19,912 nucleotides of DNA from Triparma columacea. Taxonomy: Eukaryota > Sar > Bolidophyceae > Parmales > Triparmaceae. Below the pieces are notes generated by a model, which had not been told where the DNA came from, searched no databases, and saw nothing but the letters and a program-made list of their open reading frames with translations. This document shows, one piece after another, positions 1-8,865 of the stretch; position 1 is the first letter of the stretch, and the number at the start of each line of letters is the position of its first letter. A program made the position numbers and the translations under genes. The stretch is from the NCBI GenBank assembly GCA_030267965.1, contig BRYA01000088.1, positions 30,377 through 50,288 on the forward strand. Direction: 5' to 3'.

Positions 1-120
1 GGTTACTTGGTTAGTGGGGGTGGGGGTAGCAAGCGAGCAAGCATTAATTCGGGGTCCAAACATAAAAGCGATGGAACTACAAACGATTTCGCCTCCCCCC
101 CACCCCCCCCCCCGTCTCAC

Positions 121-1378
121 CTGCACAAGGCCCTCATCGTTACGCCCCAGTCCTTCATCAGGTGCCTCCTGAGCCTCGTCATGAGTCCAGGTATCCCAGC
201 ATCCACCTGCCAGAGTTCCTCTATCCCCTCCACCTCCTTGGAGTGCTTGGCCCACCAGAGGAGGCTCTCTGAGACTGACATGAACCTGCAAGCGTGGGTG
301 GGCTGACCCTTGGCGACGAACCGAAGCAGGGACTCCTGGAAGTAGGGGGGGTCGGAGTAAGTCGTGGTGGTGTGGTCGACGTAGGTCGTGGTGGGATCGA
401 CCCTGGGAGGGGGGGGGGGGAGGACGCAGCAGGAAGAGTCGATTGATTTTATCAGACCGGATATCACAGAAGATACGAGGGGGGAGGGGCAGGGGGAGGG
501 GTTGCTTATCCTGGCCGTTAAATTGTGGAGGTAGTTGTGGTAGTAAAGGTAGATGTCCAGGAGGGCGACGGTCTCAGCAAGTTCCTCCTCCTTCACCTCG
601 CCCAACTTGGACCTGTAAATCTGCAATTGCTCGTCTTCTGTCTTCCACGAGTCAACCTTCTCCCTCTGGTAGTGCATTCCCATGTCTTCTTCCTCGTAGA
701 CGTCTCCGTACCAGACGACGTCCCTGCACTTGGTGACCACGCTAATGGCGGCCCTGAGGAAAAGGGTAATCACCTTGTCTGCGATGGCCTCATCGGCAGA
801 AGCTTCAGGACACTCGGAAGGCATCACGATGGTCCCCACCGACTCGTTGAAAGTGTGCATTCCGTTCAGGTAAGACACCACACGAACATTCACCTTCAAT
901 GCCCAAGGCAAGAGGTCCGAAATGGGAGGCCTTCCGACCACAGTATCGCAGAGGCTGGGGGCATCCAAAACAGGCGCCGACAGTATGGACTCAAAGCATT
1001 CCGTCACCGTCTTGGAGCCATCATAAAACGGGATCTTTGTAGCGGTGGAGACCACCGACCATGTTCCCTCAACTTCAGAGTCCATTCTCCGACATCCAAC
1101 CTGTATAGATTATGGGTAATGTGGGTGAGATAGAGACAATTAGCGTCAATTAACGCCAGGAAAGAGTCAATATACGTTTGAAAACCTTACTAAGACCTTC
1201 TAGAGATCATCCAGAGAGCTTTAAAAGGGCTTCCCAAAACCTCCTCCCCACGCCACACTCTTCTCACCTCTAGTGCTGTCATGGCTGACCGTAAAGAACA
1301 GTCTGGGGATATAAGAATGGGAGACTTGGCACTAAGATCTTTTGGTAGGGGCAAATTGATCTTGTAGAACGATGACAT
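121..1378 (-). CDS. NatC N-acetyltransferase auxiliary subunit NAA35/Mak10-like, 5' part
   Basis: Partial gene leaving the window on the left. Exon 1 is 1268-1378 (ATG at 1378) and exon 2 is 121-1100. The 167-nt intron (GTGAGA..CAG) is phase 0 and joins SAMTALE to VGCRRMDSEV. That junction lines up with the AMSAIEMMDPKMDAG signature of NAA35, the NatC subunit that anchors the complex to ribosomes for N-terminal acetylation. Further matches in order are a YLNGMHTFNESV block (NAA35 WLEGHSLAQTV), VYEEEDMGMHY (VFEEEDFQSMTYGF) and VLPPPPPR (LLPPTFPR). Identity is low and the MDPKMD motif is degenerate, so the family call is moderate. The exon 2 donor (GTGAGAC, phase 2) starts an intron at 120. A possible acceptor at 77 would leave 1-76 open as exon, but the intron may run outside the window. 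A 12-base G run at 409-420 sits inside the coding region and encodes prolines. Confidence 0.62.
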
Positions 1379-1436
1379 GATGGAAAGATTGAGAAAGTCG
1401 GGGGGGGTGAGAGACCGGGGGGCGGAGGGAGAAAGG

Positions 1437-1452
1437 ATTATATATATATATG
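1437..1452 (-). promoter_or_regulatory. TATA-like element upstream of the NAA35-like gene
   Basis: An alternating TA tract lies about 60-70 nt upstream of the ATG at 1378 on the minus strand, inside the 257-nt gap between the stop of the upstream minus-strand gene (1636) and this ATG. It is the only clear TATA-like run in the gap. The role is inferred from position; a simple AT microsatellite is the alternative. Confidence 0.35.
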
Positions 1453-1635
1453 AAGCTCCTTAATACAAGTCCTTCGGATGTGATGAGATTGTACACGTGA
1501 GAAGGTACCAATGCGGGGCGCTAATTAATTTTGAATGAAGGTAGATGGAGTGGGTTTAGTTTTGTGTGAAGCAGCCCAAAAATGAGCAAAAATCTTCGGC
1601 GCAGAAATTTTGGAATGCATTACATCTTTGTATTA

Positions 1636-2913
1636 TTACGCCACAGGAGGGGGAGGGGGACCGGCGGCAGGGGGAGCTGTAGCTATATTGGTAGGCACCG
1701 CCACAGGAACAGCTTCTGGGGCCGGCTCGGCGAAAGCGCCGGGATTCCATCCGACTCCACTCTTCTTCTTGGGTTTCTCTGCAACAGGCGCCGCTGCCAC
1801 CGCGGGCTCTGCAAAAGCGCCGGGATTCCATCCGACTCCGCTCTTCTTCTTGGGTTTCTCTGCAACAGGCGCTGTAACCTCAGCGGGCTCTGCAAACGCT
1901 CCGGGATTCCACCCAATCCCGCTCTTCTTCTTCTCCGGTGGCTTGGGTACCGCCCCACCCCCTCCACTAGCGGCGACTTCTTGTGCGACAAAGGCATCCC
2001 CGGTTGCGACAGCAGCATCGTGGAGGCTAGTGTCGAACCCAAAGGACATCATTCCGCCGCTCCCCGTCGATGGCGCTGCCTGCGTGGTCGGGAGAGTGAC
2101 CCCGCCCCCCATGCCGTCCCCGCTCTGGCTTGGCAGCGCGATGGACCCCTTTGTGACTTTGGGGCAGCAGTTCACAAAATCACCGAGGGGGCACCAGCAG
2201 GGCTCCCACTCGCTCTCGTTCTCTAGGAGCTTCCAGTTCTTTCCCGTCTTTGCGTCGTCATTGAAGTCAAACACGGCAAACCACAAGTTGTGCTCAGGAA
2301 TAAGGTTGGCCCTGAGTTGAGGGGAGCGAATTGAGGAGATGAGATGATGGCAGTAGTTGACGATTATTATTTTGATAGTGCCCTCCATCTCCCTCTTACC
2401 TCAACATGGCTTCCTTGTGACCCTTGTAGGCACCGTTGAAAGGCGCGAACCTCATTCCGCTGCTCGTCTCGATGATTGGTTCCGTCTGCCACAAGCGAAG
2501 CGAGCCGGGGAAAGGGAAGTTGAGGCGTTAGAACAGTCTAGTCTGACTTGAATAGGGGGGGGGGAATATGCGAGCCTTCGGCCCCTTCTCACCTTACTGT
2601 AAAGGTAAAAGGTGCAGTTGGTGCAGTCTCTCGTCCTGAGCTGCTTGCAGGCAACGACAAAGGTGCAATCCTTGCAATCCCTAACGAAGATCGACTCTGA
2701 GGAGGCTGCGACGAAGATTCGGCTTCCAACGACGTTGTCGATCTGAACCTGATCGGTGTTGTCCAAAACCAGCAGGGTGGCGTTGGTGCAGTCAGCGATG
2801 TCAAAGGGCTGACCATCAATTGTGTTGGGCAGCTTGGTGTGTTCGGGGGGGACCGACATTGTCCCGGGAGCAGCTGGGGAGGCCGGAACCGAAATGTTTT
2901 TGAACGTGTACAT
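1636..2913 (-). CDS. RP2-like TBCC/C-CAP domain protein with C-terminal GWNPGAFAEP repeats
   Basis: Three exons: 2593-2913, 2400-2485, 1636-2311, about 360 aa from the ATG at 2913. Introns are 2486-2592 (phase 0) and 2312-2399 (phase 2). Residues ~25-130 are a TBCC/C-CAP beta-helix of the XRP2 type with regular DC.NC turns: PNTIDGQPF, VRDCKDCTFVVACKQLRTRDC, then across the splice TEPIIETSS. Arg93 and Glu113 sit where human RP2 has Arg118 and Glu138, the residues acting on ARL3, so GAP activity toward an ARL3-like GTPase is likely (family knowledge). RP2's C-terminal kinase-like domain is absent. Instead there is a Cys/Trp-rich segment, a Gly-rich linker and three copies of KKKSGxGWNPGAFAEP spaced 26-27 aa. 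The N-terminus is uncertain: an acceptor at 2936 adds in-frame RLYEFEL before the Met, so an upstream exon may exist and would decide whether the protein is myristoylated as RP2 is. Confidence 0.78.
1723..1936 (-). repeat. Three in-frame coding repeats (KKKSGxGWNPGAFAEP)
   Basis: Three copies of a unit of about 78-81 nt encode KKKSG[V/I]GWNPGAFAEP followed by an Ala/Val/Pro spacer and, between copies, VAEKP. The 5'-most copy in the gene has Ile at the variable site; the other two have Val. Nucleotide identity between copies is very high, which suggests recent duplication or homogenisation. Function unknown. Confidence 0.9.
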
Positions 2914-3273
2914 GAGCTCAAATTCGTAAAGGCGCCTGGGAGGTGGGATTGATTAGAATAACTGTGGTCCGGATAAAACTGGCGGAATGCTCGGTCACTC
3001 CTCTATTCTTACCATTTCTGCCTATCGGTAAAGACTGTACCGTCCGATGCTTTGAAGCTCATATTTTGGGTGCTTCTTTGTCTGTGTTTGCGAACCTTGA
3101 CCAAATAGGAATTCCTAGTCTGTTTGTGACCAAAATTATTTACAATTGGAACTTGTGTTCAAGCTCTTACTCATGCCATAGTACCGCGAAAGGAAACGCG
3201 ATTTATCAATTTCCTCGACTTTCGAAGGTGCCCCTCGACTTTCGAAGGTGCCTGAAAAGTCGTCGTGGGCGTC
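2914..3273. other. Divergent intergenic region between the RP2-like and secreted-protein genes
   Basis: About 360 nt between the minus-strand ATG at 2913 and the plus-strand ATG at 3274. On the minus strand there is a good acceptor (CTCCCAG, ending at 2936) and possible donors at about 3013 (ATG|GTAAGA) and 3171 (GTAAGA), which could define a 5' UTR exon or an extra coding exon for the RP2-like gene. I could not join either in frame with an ATG. The other recognisable feature is the 20-bp tandem repeat at 3213-3252. Confidence 0.5.
3213..3252. repeat. Perfect 20-bp tandem duplication just upstream of a start codon
   Basis: Two identical head-to-tail copies (3213-3232 and 3233-3252), each centred on the palindrome TTCGAA. 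The second ends 21 nt before the ATG at 3274. It may be a duplicated promoter or 5' UTR element, or replication slippage. Confidence 0.9.
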
Positions 3274-4638
3274 ATGGCCACATTCAGGTCTTGCTTCACT
3301 TGCACTTCCATTCCCCTTCTTCTCCTGCTCCTCCTCCCCCACCTCGTCGTGCACACAGGACTGCTGTTGTCCAAGTTCATCCTCGAAACGCAAACACCGG
3401 AGTATTTTGTTGCCCGCACGACCTCTGTCCTTTTTAATCAAACCGAGTGCCCAGCTCAGTCTCTCCCTTTTGCTGAGGCCCAAGTGACTCCAAATTTCCT
3501 CGGTACCATTGAGATTAACGGCGAGGCTACGCCGGGCAAAAAAGCCGAACTCATCATCAGTTACATTTTCAAGCATATCAACTATGACAGCGTCAAGGTC
3601 AGCTGGGGAGCCAGCTGGTTGAGCCTTGATTTTGCTTCCATCACCATCAATGACCTCTCCCTCAACCCGGCTTTGGCCGCACGGAGGCTAAAGGTGAAAC
3701 TTAGCTTACACACCTTAAAATGGCTCTTCAAGGTCTCGACCTTTTTCAAGGGGGGCGGGGACTTTGGATACGGGGTCTTTGACATTGAGGCCGAGGGACT
3801 AAAAGTTATTTTGAAAACTGGAGGAGTTGAGGTGCGAACGTACCCCATGATCACAGTAGTAGGGGGGGGACGCGAAAGTTGTACAGGCGCAAGATCGTTT
3901 ACATATGGAGTTGAGCCAGTGCAATATCCAACGAACCTACACCCCTTTATCTCCAACCTTCCCCTGTTTCCCACCGGTCCCACATTCTTCAAAGTTGGCA
4001 TCGTAGATGCCAAGGACGTGGAGATCACTATTCAGAACAAAATGACAGTTCTTCACCAGCGTGTTTACGCCATCCCTGAGTACTTCACTAACGTCACCAA
4101 GGTCAACAGGCATGGAACGGACGAGTGGGAAGGGATTGACGTGGTTGACTTCCCCCTCCTCATCAAGAAGGACATTGTCGCCGTGTTAGAATCCGCAGTG
4201 TCTGCAATGAGCGACCTTGAGGACATCAGGACATTAATTAATAAGGGGGCAGAGTGGATTAAACTAATCATCGCTGAAGGAGCGATGAGGAATGTAGTCG
4301 AGAATTACGGCGTTGGTAGGAGAGGGCGAAAGAAGTGGGCAAAAAGGTTGCTGGTTGCACGAGAGAATCTTGAGGTCCGGCGAGTCGAGGGGTTGAAGTG
4401 GTTGAAGTGGGAGGCAGTTCCGTGGGTAAAGGAGCAAGGAGTGAAGGCAGATAGTTGGTGGAAGGGAAAGGCAGTGCCGTGGGTGGCGGTACAGAGGGAC
4501 AGAACTAAAGGGAAGGCGGAATCGTGGTGGAATAAAGAGGCACTGCCATTCCTCGAGAGGGAGCGTACAGTGTGGAAGACAAGGGTGCAGGGCTGGCAGC
4601 GTAAAGGAGGCGGAAGTGGTGGTGGTGGTGATGGTTGA
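3274..4638 (+). CDS. Putative secreted protein of unknown function with Trp-rich C-terminal repeats
   Basis: Intronless, about 454 aa, read from the ATG at 3274; the frame is open slightly upstream but with no earlier ATG. Residues 1-~28 form a signal peptide: a short polar start, then a leucine run (IPLLLLLLLPHLVV). The body to ~residue 330 alternates beta-like hydrophobic stretches, including WGASWLSLDFASITI and FDIEAEGLKVILKTG. This loosely recalls lipid-binding TULIP/BPI proteins, but I do not assign that family. There are several N-x-T sequons. The last ~110 residues are strongly basic and Trp-rich, with three diverged units around WLKWEAVPW, WWKGKAVPW and WWNKEALPF about 22-23 residues apart, then a Gly-rich end. 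The gene is divergent from the RP2-like gene and convergent with the RIIa gene, leaving 127 bp between their stops. Confidence 0.7.
   Translation: MATFRSCFTCTSIPLLLLLLLPHLVVHTGLLLSKFILETQTPEYFVARTTSVLFNQTECPAQSLPFAEAQVTPNFLGTIEINGEATPGKKAELIISYIFKHINYDSVKVSWGASWLSLDFASITINDLSLNPALAARRLKVKLSLHTLKWLFKVSTFFKGGGDFGYGVFDIEAEGLKVILKTGGVEVRTYPMITVVGGGRESCTGARSFTYGVEPVQYPTNLHPFISNLPLFPTGPTFFKVGIVDAKDVEITIQNKMTVLHQRVYAIPEYFTNVTKVNRHGTDEWEGIDVVDFPLLIKKDIVAVLESAVSAMSDLEDIRTLINKGAEWIKLIIAEGAMRNVVENYGVGRRGRKKWAKRLLVARENLEVRRVEGLKWLKWEAVPWVKEQGVKADSWWKGKAVPWVAVQRDRTKGKAESWWNKEALPFLERERTVWKTRVQGWQRKGGGSGGGGDG
4396..4555 (+). repeat. Diverged coding repeats, Trp/Lys-rich (WW.[GK][KE]A[VL]P[WF])
   Basis: Three units of about 66-68 nt encode WLKWEAVPWV, WWKGKAVPWV and WWNKEALPFL, each followed by a charged spacer. 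Amino-acid similarity is clear and nucleotide similarity partial, so the duplication is older than the one in the RP2-like gene. Confidence 0.75.
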
Positions 4639-4765
4639 AGTACCCAAGAGACTGACGATGTAACGTGCGGTAATATAAAATACCTTGGTCTCTTCAAATA
4701 ACAGGACTACTATGAACAACAAGGGTTTCTTCAAGAAGCGACTTCAACAACAGACCGGAGGACAC

Positions 4766-4984
4766 CTAAGCCTCCGCCTCCGACGACATGGCCGCAGCAG
4801 CCTTTTCCTTGGCCAACTCTTCCTCAGTCTCCTTTGCAATTGCCTTCTCCTCGAGCTTGTTCATAAAGTACTCGTGCGCGTAACTGTAAACGTCCTTGGG
4901 CGAATCCCTCAGTACTTCCTTGCTGAACGCCCGAAGCAGGTCCGGGAAGTCCTTAGGCATCTCAAAGCTCTTTGCATACTTGGA
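4766..4984 (-). CDS. RIIa (PKA regulatory-subunit type II dimerisation/docking) domain protein, last exon
   Basis: The last exon codes for 72 residues and the stop, with acceptor CCCACAG at 4985-4991. It contains EMPKDFPDLLRAFSKEV followed by LRDSPKDVYSYAHEYF, a clear RIIa/R2D2 helix pair, then a Lys/Glu/Ala coiled tail. RIIa domains dimerise and bind A-kinase-anchor-like helices. Stand-alone short ones (ropporin, SP17 type) are mostly flagellar axoneme proteins, so a ciliary role is the best guess. The exon starts in phase 0, and a short first exon is expected upstream. Candidates are 5449-5463 (MRSGE, donor GTACAA) or 5297-5347 (donor GTGCGT). The first would put its ATG only 14 bp from the divergent GAF gene's ATG. 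The same frame stays open across the presumed intron to about 5389, but that stretch reads as C/T-rich intron. Confidence 0.8.
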   Translation of the reverse strand, partial: SKYAKSFEMPKDFPDLLRAFSKEVLRDSPKDVYSYAHEYFMNKLEEKAIAKETEEELAKEKAAAAMSSEAEA

Positions 4985-5477
4985 CTGTGGGGTGGGCGTT
5001 GGGGATGAGGATGGGGTTAGGAAAAGTGGGGTGGGGGGTTGGAAGGTTGCAGTAAATACAGAGCATCCCGGCGGAACGAGGCAAATACAGCACTCTGAAG
5101 GTACACGTTCGTGCAGTGGACACAGACTAGACCCCAAATACAGCAAAGCAAGACAACTAACAGCCCCGAGAGAAGGAAACTGAATGGCCAAATGATCAAC
5201 CCACAGGAGGAAAGAGGGGAGAGACGAAGGTAGAGGATGATAATCTGGGGCCGAGGGGAGGACAGGGTGGCACGATTGTCGCATTTTCACACGCACCATT
5301 TCTTTGTCTGTTTTGTCAGAGGAACCAAACAACAACACAATTTTCATCAAAATGAGTAAGTCCGGAAGGAGGCAGAACAGGTTGCCCAATTGAAGACACA
5401 GAGGCTCTCAACTAAACACTGAAAAGCTGCCGAATTGAAAATTTGTACCTCACCCGATCTCATATTTGCTCTCCGGA

Positions 5478-8400
5478 ATGTCTAGTTACAAAAGGTATGA
5501 ATATTGGAGACATAGAGGCCTAAGAAGGATAGTTTTGCGAATTGCCTGTGTATGTGCCTTTCGCCAGTCTCTTTCTCAAAGTCTAACTTCGCACACACCC
5601 TGACAGCGTCGCGACACCTCTGGACACTTCTCAAGTCGCGAACCCTTCCCAAGTCGCGAACTTTGCGCTCTCGTCGCTGGCCAGTGAGCCCCAAACTCCT
5701 TTCAATGCTCTCTCCTCAGACAATGATAAGGTTTTTTCCAAGGGCAACTCAGAGGTTACTGCTACCCAGCAGGCGTGCTTTGCTGTGGGCACCAGTATAC
5801 ACGACCGACCGCCTCCTAAGGATTACGCCCAAGCTGCATTCAATAATAATGTACCGGCTGCCCCCATGGCACCACCCATGATTGCAACCTCCCCACCGCC
5901 CACGGCGGTGGCTCCGCCAATGGTGCCGCCTTCCGAGACAACCCCCCTCCCTAGCTTGGGTACGACTGCAGTCATCATCGAGAACGTTCTCAAGTCCAAC
6001 TTGCAGATGGCATGCTCGAGGTGAGAGCCAGCACAGAAGCAGAAGAGGCAGGCAGGACGTTTCCTCCACTCATCCACTAACTTTCGACCCCCCCCCCCTC
6101 CCGCCTCCCCCGCCTCCCCCGCCCTCCTCCACAGCCTTCAGTTTGACCACGCCGAGGTGTGGATTGAGACCATCAACACCGCAGTCGACCCAAAAAGTAC
6201 AGAAAGATTTAAGTACTACCAAATTTTGGAGTTCACCATGTCCTCTGACAGCGACAGCTCGTGCGACGATAGCAAGGGCGACAGCAACAACAAATACGAC
6301 GAGAAGAAGAAGAGGTGAGTATATATTACGAAGAGCGACAACGGACAACGAGCAAGTCAAAGAAGCAAAAAAGGGCAAGCCTATTTTTTGTTAATGAGAA
6401 CTCACACTGTTGCATGCAACTTTTCTGCAGCTCGGAATTCGCTCTCATGCAGATTGTCTGCCGGAAGGCAATGAACGGTGCGCAGGTCGTCTGCCCTTCC
6501 ACAACGGATTCGGTAAACGGCCTCAAGGTGAAGGGAGGTGACGTCTTCCAGACGGCTGTGGCCCTCCCCCTTTGCAGCCTTGGCGAGAACAATCTCATTG
6601 TCGTTCTCTTCAAAAAGGAAGAGGTTAAGAGTCATGACCACGAGACCTTGGGTATATTCAAGATTTTCTCGGAATGCGTGACGAGGCCGAAGGAGTCAAC
6701 CTTCATCCCCATTGCTTCGCAAATCGCTGTCGATGCTGCTGCCGAGAGGCAGCACCGCGAGACACTCGAGGATGTTCTCTCCAGGGCTCTTGAGATGCAG
6801 TGCCAGAACGCCAGCTTTGGGGGCCTATCTGCCCCCGACGACACCGCTGTTCCGGTCACCGTACCGAGGACCTCCACGAAGGCTCGAAAGTCCTTTGAGG
6901 AGTATATGCTTGACATCAAGAAGGCCACGGGAAACAAAGCTGCAATTAAGACCGATGCCGAAGGCAAGGCTTTACCAGCGCCTCCGCCTGAATCTGCAGC
7001 TGCTGAACTAGAGCCAGTCAGCAAAAAAACACGATCTAGCTTCGTTTCTGGAGACAAACGTTCCAACAGAGACTCTTTAAGCTTCGCAATGGAGTTCTTC
7101 TCAAATCCTCAAATGGAACATTGCATGGAGTCGGTGTTTCGCTTCTCCTCGGCTTCGTTTGATTTTGGCAAGCTTTCATGGGCGAACCTGGAAACAAAGT
7201 CAGAGCAGAGCTTTTCCTCTGATCAAGTCAGCATAGACCTCTACAAGACCTTCACGGAGGGCTTCCTCGCCTCCACCTGCTTCGGAGCCGCGGAGCTCTG
7301 GAACGACGTCGATGGAAATTTCGAGAGGGTCGTTTGCTCGTTTAAGGAACAGGAGGATAAGGAATTGTACTCCAGAATGATTGAAGACAGCTTCAAGGAA
7401 AGCAAGGCAGCCGACGGAACACAGAACCCCAACACTATGCATAGCGCAGTGCTTCTGAAGCAGATTTCGGTGTGGCAGACCGGGATCAGCTCAGGTGATT
7501 TGGCCGGGAACATCGATGAGCTGGAGGGATCAAACGAATTCCTACAGGTCGCAAAGGCTCGACAGCACGGTGTTGAGACCATTGTCGCGATTCCAATCTG
7601 GAGGACCGATCACCTCGCATCGCCCTGTATCTTCTTCGCCTACGCGAAGGAAAAGGTGGGCACTTCAAGACTCTGCCTCAACTTTGTCAAGTCAGCGCTC
7701 ACCAAAATCTGCGACAGGGGCAAGAAGCTTGGCATGGAAGATGTGTCTCGAGTCAACAGATTCTCAAATACAAGTTCGTCCGACGTTAACATCCAGCACA
7801 CGAAACTATGCGAGGAGATCAGGCCTGACAACGAGGTAAAGCTGGACTACCAGCACCACAACCAGTGGGTGCAGCAGCAACATCAGCAGGCTTATCCACA
7901 GCAGATGCAAATGCCAATGTATCAGCTACAGCAGGGATACCCTCCGAACTTTTACATGTCCCAGCCGAACGGCCAACTCATGTCCAATGCGCCGCAGTAT
8001 TTCCAAATGACGCACAATTACTACGGGGTGCCCCCGGGCGCGAGCCGGCAAGTGCAGGGGGCGATACCAGGAGCGCAAGCCATGCGCCTCATGCCGCACA
8101 ACCCAATCCCTCCTCCCGACCAGCAGACAACGAAGGTGACTAATAAGAAGAGGAAGATGCCAACCGATGGTGCCGCTGCCTCCTCAAAGGCCCCAAAGAC
8201 AGGGCCGGGAAAGGGAAGGTCCAAGGCTCGAAAGCCTTGCCGTATGGACGGATGCGAAGAGATTGCAGCCTCCCGCACCCCTTACTGCAAGGCCCACTGC
8301 GGCGCCAGGATCTGCGAGAAGGACGGCTGTAACAAGTGCGCGCAGGGCAGGACCAGGTTCTGCATCGCCCACGGAGGGGGGCGCAGGTGCACGTTCCCCG

Positions 8401-8747
8401 GGTGCACCCGAGGCTCCAGGGACAAGTTCTTCTGCGCTGCCCACGGTGGTGGGCGCCGGTGCAGCGTCAAAAACTGCAACAAGAGCGCGGTGGGGGGCTT
8501 CAAATTCTGCACGAGTCATGGGGGGGGGAAAAGGTGCAAGCAAGAGGGGTGCACAAAGAGCGCGCAGTCAAGCACGGACTTCTGCGTCAGGCATGGGGGG
8601 GGAAAGAAGTGCAAGGTCATGGGGTGCAAGAAAGTCGCCAGGGGGGCGTTGAACTGCTGCGTGAAGCACACGCTAGAGCTAGAGGAGGAAAAAGACTTTG
8701 ATGGGGATTTAGGAGGGCTAGCGGAGTTAGGCGGCGAGGAAGGTTAG
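5478..8747 (+). CDS. Tandem-GAF protein with six C-terminal WRKY19-type Cys/His repeats
   Basis: Four exons: 5478-5494, 5607-6020, 6135-6314, 6431-8747; 975 aa. All three introns are phase 2 and the joins keep the frame (MSSYK|SVATP; MACSR|SLQFDHAE; EKKKR|SSEFAL). After a Pro-rich N-terminus, residues ~128-287 read as a GAF-like sensor fold (VWIETI ... QIVCRKAMNGAQ ... ALPLCSLGENNLIVVLF). A second GAF-like region at ~475-639 ends around VETIVAIPIW and IFFAYAKEK. Then come a Gln/Pro/Met-rich stretch (~674-733), a basic KKRK segment (~776), and at ~806-952 six units of C-x4-C-x(9-10)-C-x2-H, mostly joined by GGGRR/GGGKK. These repeats are known from proteins annotated as WRKY19-like in diatoms, oomycetes and plants. 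Likely a nuclear, nucleic-acid-binding, ligand-sensing regulator; the ligand is unknown. Confidence 0.85.
8236..8676 (+). repeat. Six tandem Cys/His zinc-binding repeats (coding)
   Basis: Six units of about 72-75 nt, each with three Cys and one His in the order C-x4-C-x(9-10)-C-x2-H. Four carry the GGG-[RK][RK] linker; the first has CGARI and the last ends in HTLEL. The third unit is one residue shorter between its second and third Cys. Confidence 0.92.
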
Positions 8748-8802
8748 GTCTAGTAGGGGCCTACGTAATGGCTCCGATTCAATATTCATAATACAATTCG
8801 AA

Positions 8803-8808
8803 AATAAA
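8803..8808 (+). promoter_or_regulatory. AATAAA polyadenylation signal of the GAF-zinc gene
   Basis: A canonical AATAAA lies 56 nt after the TAG at 8745-8747, within the 118-bp convergent gap to the PCCB stop. The two 3' UTRs probably abut or overlap. Confidence 0.55.
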
Positions 8809-8865
8809 CCTCAAATCTACTGTAATTTTGCTCTTTCTCTTCTACTTCTTAAATGTCTTCGCCAT

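Noticed and set aside
1582..2320. Two long plus-strand ORFs opposite the RP2-like gene
   Set aside because: They are antisense shadows of the repeat-rich third exon. Their repeats merely mirror those of the real frame.
2589..2921. Alternative frame ORF over RP2-like exon 1
   Set aside because: It begins at TTG and shows none of the DC.NC periodicity; the TBCC domain is in the other frame.
4766..5389. A continuous 207-codon minus-strand ORF as a single-exon RIIa gene
   Set aside because: Its first codon is TTG, the 5' two thirds read as C/T-rich low-complexity sequence, and a strong CCCACAG acceptor sits just before the conserved SKYAKSFEMPKDF. An intron is the better explanation.
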